Position numbers and translations under genes: made by a program. 64,000 nt of DNA from Burkholderia territorii. GTDB lineage: Bacteria > Pseudomonadota > Gammaproteobacteria > Burkholderiales > Burkholderiaceae. Of the stretch, positions 63,301-64,000 are shown piece after piece. The DNA is taken from the NCBI RefSeq assembly GCF_902833055.1, contig NZ_CADFEJ010000019.1:43549-107548 (forward strand), written 5' to 3'. How positions within the stretch are numbered: the first letter of the stretch is position 1; each line of letters starts with the position of its first letter. The notes below the pieces were generated by a model. The model ran no database searches. It saw only the letters and a program-made list of their open reading frames with translations, and was not told where the DNA came from.

Positions 63301-64000
63301 GCGCTCGATCTCGCGGGTACCGGCGCAACGCTCGACATCAGTGCAGCGACTTCGCCGCAAACGAGCGGCATGCTGTCCGGCGTATCGGGCACGACCGTGA
63401 ATCTCGGCGGCAACACGCTGACGCTGGCCGGCTCCGGCAACGGCAGTTATGCCGGCACGATCGGCGGCACGGGCGGGCTGACGATGTCGGGCACGGGGAC
63501 GGAAACGCTGACCGGGACCAATACGTACACCGGCGCGACGACGATCAACAGCGGCACGCTGGCGATCGGCGCAGGCGGCAGCCTGTCGGCGAGCAGCCCG
63601 GTGAATCTGGCCGGTGCCGGTGCGACCTTCGACGTGAGCGGCGCGACCACGCCGCAGACGACCGGCACGCTGTCGGGTGTCGCGGGTTCTACGGTGAACC
63701 TTGGGGGCAACAACCTGACGCTGGGCGGGTCGGGCAGCGGCACATACGGCGGCACGATTGCCGGCGCGGGCGGCAGCCTGACGCTGTCGGGTACCGGCAC
63801 GGAAACGTTGACGGGCAACAACACGTACACGGGCGGCACGAGCCTGACGGGCGGCGGCACGCTGCTGGCCGGCAACGGCTCCGCACTCGGCACCGGTGCG
63901 CTGACCACGAGCGGCGCGGGCGGCACGCTCGGTACGAGCGTGGCCGGCACGACGCTGACCAACGCGATCGATCTCGGCGCGGGTTCGACGCTGACGGTCG
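57376..64000 (+). CDS. Giant autotransporter-like repeat adhesin (3' end beyond window)
   Basis: The frame is open from ATG 57376 to the window end (at least 2208 codons) with no stop; GGAAGG precedes the start. Residues 1-40 are a basic then hydrophobic signal peptide (FLVPTGMLVALVGAGVI, cleavage after ADALA). The passenger is nearly pure Gly/Thr/Ser/Ala/Asn/Leu beta-solenoid: repeated blocks such as TTLLGANTYTGGTTLSGGGL and LGTGALNVTGAGGSLGT are autotransporter passenger-associated repeats. Residues up to about 380 are a non-repetitive cap. The C-terminal beta-barrel is not in the window. Predicted role is adhesion, aggregation or biofilm; the secretion class is inferred from the repeats. 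Confidence 0.85.
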   Translation, partial: MRMRIGSNKKRAEARPKFLVPTGMLVALVGAGVIPADALAACSGTSTVTCTGATTNYANGTNSLNVTVAQGATVSVFPLVGGTAMSLTGSGVTLTNNGTIDPSLGGLSVVSNGTVVGNVASASTVNVTNASTGVMMGSTSSLLNGPALTVYNGIGGTTNVTNAGTIGTTGILGFGAGPTAQVVTTSGGAQVNFTNASGGTINGSVALAPSGTPGAGNTFTNAGTVTGNVSLGAALGTSNTFNALTGSSVGLGVDAGLGGNNTLNLQLNTAAGGATNGAIAVDTYGNFNNLAVQGGTWDITGASTATNASLTGGTAIVHGAGALGIGTIVGGGGTLEAGTAGVNLLNNVTVTGGLTVDGANGFALSGAIGGSGPLNVSGTGALTLNGANSFTGGTNLTGGGGIVAGTATALGTGALNVSGAGGTLGTSVGGTLLGNAVNIDTGVTLGLNGSANLGLGGAIAGNGGLAQTGTGTTTLFGANTFSGGTTLSGGGLIAGSGAALGTGALHVTGAGGSLATNVGGTLLGNAVNLDAGATLGLNGAAALSLGGAIGGSGGLAQSGAGTTTLLGANTFSGGTALSGGGLIAGNGAALGTGALNVSGTGGTLATSASGTVLGNAVNLGAGATLGLNGSADLSLGGAIGGNGSLAQIGAGTTTLLGANTFTGGTTLGSGGLVAGNAAALGTGALNVIGTGGTLATNASGTVLGNAVNLGAGATLGLNGAADLGLSGTIAGAGALALGGTGATTLSGANTFTGGASLTGGGSLIVEGGSALGVGGALNVSGLGGSLSTDLAAGASLANTIGLNGASLTLNGANALDLSGAIGGTGGLVLSGTGTTTLSGANTFGGGTTLSAGTLLAGSNTALGTGALNVAGAGGALGAAVSGTTLSNAVNLGAGATLSLSGANDLGLGGVISGDGGLAQTGAGITTLLGANTYTGGTTLSGGGLLAGTGSALGTGALNVTGAGGSLGTTVAGTVLGNAIQLDAGAALTVGNANDIGLGGIISGAGGLSVTGPGTTTLTAAETFTGGTTIGSGTLAIGAGGSLAASSPVNLTGAGAQFNIAGATTPQSIGTLSGVAGSTIDLGANNLTLAGSGNGVFAGNIGGAGGLTLAGTGTEALTGNNTYAGGTALTGGSLLVGSAAALGTGALDVNGSASLGASVPGVTLGNAVNLGTGVTLGLNGATDLGLSGTIAGDGSLAQTGTGTTTLLGANTYTGGTTLSAGGLIVGSGSALGTGALNVTGAGGTFATNVGGTLVGNAVNLGAGATLGLNGAADLSLGGVISGDGGVAQTGTGTTTLLGANTYTGGTTLSGGGLIAGNGSALGTGVLNVAGAGGSLGTSVGGTVLGNAVNLGTGATLTVGGANDLGLAGAISGGGNLSVNGPSTTTLTGVSTYTGGTTIGNGSTLAVGAGGSLSGGSLVDLAGAGATLDLSAATSPQSTGGLVGAAGSAVNLGGNTLTLGGSVSGTFGGTIGGAGGLTMSGTGTETLTGANTYTGGTTINSGTLAIGGGGSLSANGAVNLAGAGATFDLSGATLPQTTGALSGVAGSTVNLGGNSLTLGGTGSGTYDGTIAGAGGSLTLSGTGTETLNGANTYTGGTSLTGGGTLIAGNGSALGTGALTTSGAGGSLAASIAGTTLGNAVNLGAGSTLMLGGTNDLGLSGIVSGGGSLAQTGSGTTALTGANTYTGGTTLNAGGLSVGNNAALGTGALSVTGAGGTLSASTANLLLANAVDLGPGSALNLGGAFDFGLNGIISGAGGIVQSGTGTTTLGGANTYGGGTTLNSGGLSVGSNTALGTGALNVTGNGTLSASVNGTTLGNAVTLGGGATLGLNGANDLGLSGTISGSGSLAQTGTGTTTLTGTNTYDGGTTLSGGGLIAGNGGALGTGALNVTGTGGSLGTNVAGTTLGNAVNLGAGSTLMVGGANDIGLGGGISGSGGLSVSGPSTTTLTGTNTYTGNTTIGGGSTLAVGAGGSLSSGSALDLAGTGATLDISAATSPQTSGMLSGVSGTTVNLGGNTLTLAGSGNGSYAGTIGGTGGLTMSGTGTETLTGTNTYTGATTINSGTLAIGAGGSLSASSPVNLAGAGATFDVSGATTPQTTGTLSGVAGSTVNLGGNNLTLGGSGSGTYGGTIAGAGGSLTLSGTGTETLTGNNTYTGGTSLTGGGTLLAGNGSALGTGALTTSGAGGTLGTSVAGTTLTNAIDLGAGSTLTV
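58525..64000 (+). repeat. Two-class passenger repeats of 270 and 300 bases with a 1680-base super-period
   Basis: Anchoring on the GANTYTGGTT-type motif, units start near 58525, 58801, 59071, 59341, 59611, 59887, 60157, 60424, 60721, 60991, 61261, 61531, 61831, 62131, 62401, 62671, 62941, 63211, 63511 and 63811. Most steps are 270 bases (90 residues, type A). Steps from 60424, 61531, 61831, 63211 and 63511 are 297-300 (type B, with LAIGAGGSL and TLSGVAGSTVNLGG blocks). The A-A-A-B-B order from 61531 repeats at +1680 bases (560 residues). Confidence 0.8.

Noticed and set aside
59758..63360. Second long minus-strand frame (1200 codons) in the same region
   Set aside because: Arg/Ala-rich shadow translation of the same repeats, with no domain signal.

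Overview
The window is high-GC DNA coding densely on both strands and is most consistent with the genus Burkholderia, probably a secondary chromosome of a cepacia-complex or related species. This rests on the type VI secretion (T6SS) genes with Burkholderia-type effector neighbours, a tad locus with two Flp pilins, MHYT-domain sensing, OmpC-like porins and the frmR-adhC formaldehyde pair. No rRNA, tRNA, CRISPR array or intact insertion sequence was recognised.

Region 1 (1-16.6 kb) is the distal part of a T6SS cluster. A tightly coupled plus-strand operon runs PAAR, a conserved membrane protein, tssM, tssA, tssF, tssG, and then tssJ. TssB/C/D/E/H/K/L and VgrG are not in the window. Low-GC cargo genes with signal peptides surround the operon: a BNR/Ycf48-like propeller, an LprI-like protein, an unknown periplasmic protein and a formylglycine-generating-enzyme-like protein. 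They sit beside effector-like tails and remnants. One effector is broken into frames, a piece of tssG is duplicated, and two further pseudogene remnants follow. This looks like repeated turnover of effector/immunity cargo.

Region 2 (16.6-22.4 kb) holds a small monooxygenase plus a leaderless solute-binding protein, a response regulator with a degenerate HD-GYP domain, an MHYT histidine kinase, and a PHB-depolymerase-family esterase. Region 3 (22.7-26.8 kb) is a minus-strand envelope glycosylation operon: two GT87-like multispanning glycosyltransferases, a GT2 polyprenyl-phosphate glycosyltransferase and a GtrA flippase-like protein.

Region 4 (27.8-40.6 kb) is a complete tad/Flp pilus locus on the plus strand: two Flp pilins, prepilin peptidase, an unusual AAA ATPase, CpaB, the secretin CpaC with a long Ala/Pro tail, a small lipoprotein, TadG- and TadE-like pseudopilins, TadZ, TadA, TadB and TadC.

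Region 5 (41-47.4 kb) is a minus-strand catabolic operon: a dienelactone hydrolase fused to a SnoaL-like domain, an SDR, a styrene/indole-monooxygenase-like FMO, its flavin reductase and a MetA-pathway-type outer-membrane protein. A divergent AraC regulator precedes it. The best comparison is indole/styrene oxygenation clusters. Region 6 (47.6-53.5 kb) has frmR-adhC with a recognisable FrmR/RcnR-type operator, then a LysR regulator divergent from an M20 amidohydrolase, a periplasmic amino-acid-binding protein and a porin. Region 7 (53.7-56.7 kb) is a two-subunit molybdenum hydroxylase of the isoquinoline 1-oxidoreductase type. Region 8 (57.4 kb to the end) is the N-terminal part of a very large autotransporter-like adhesin, built from 90- and 100-residue repeats with a 560-residue higher-order period; it runs off the window.
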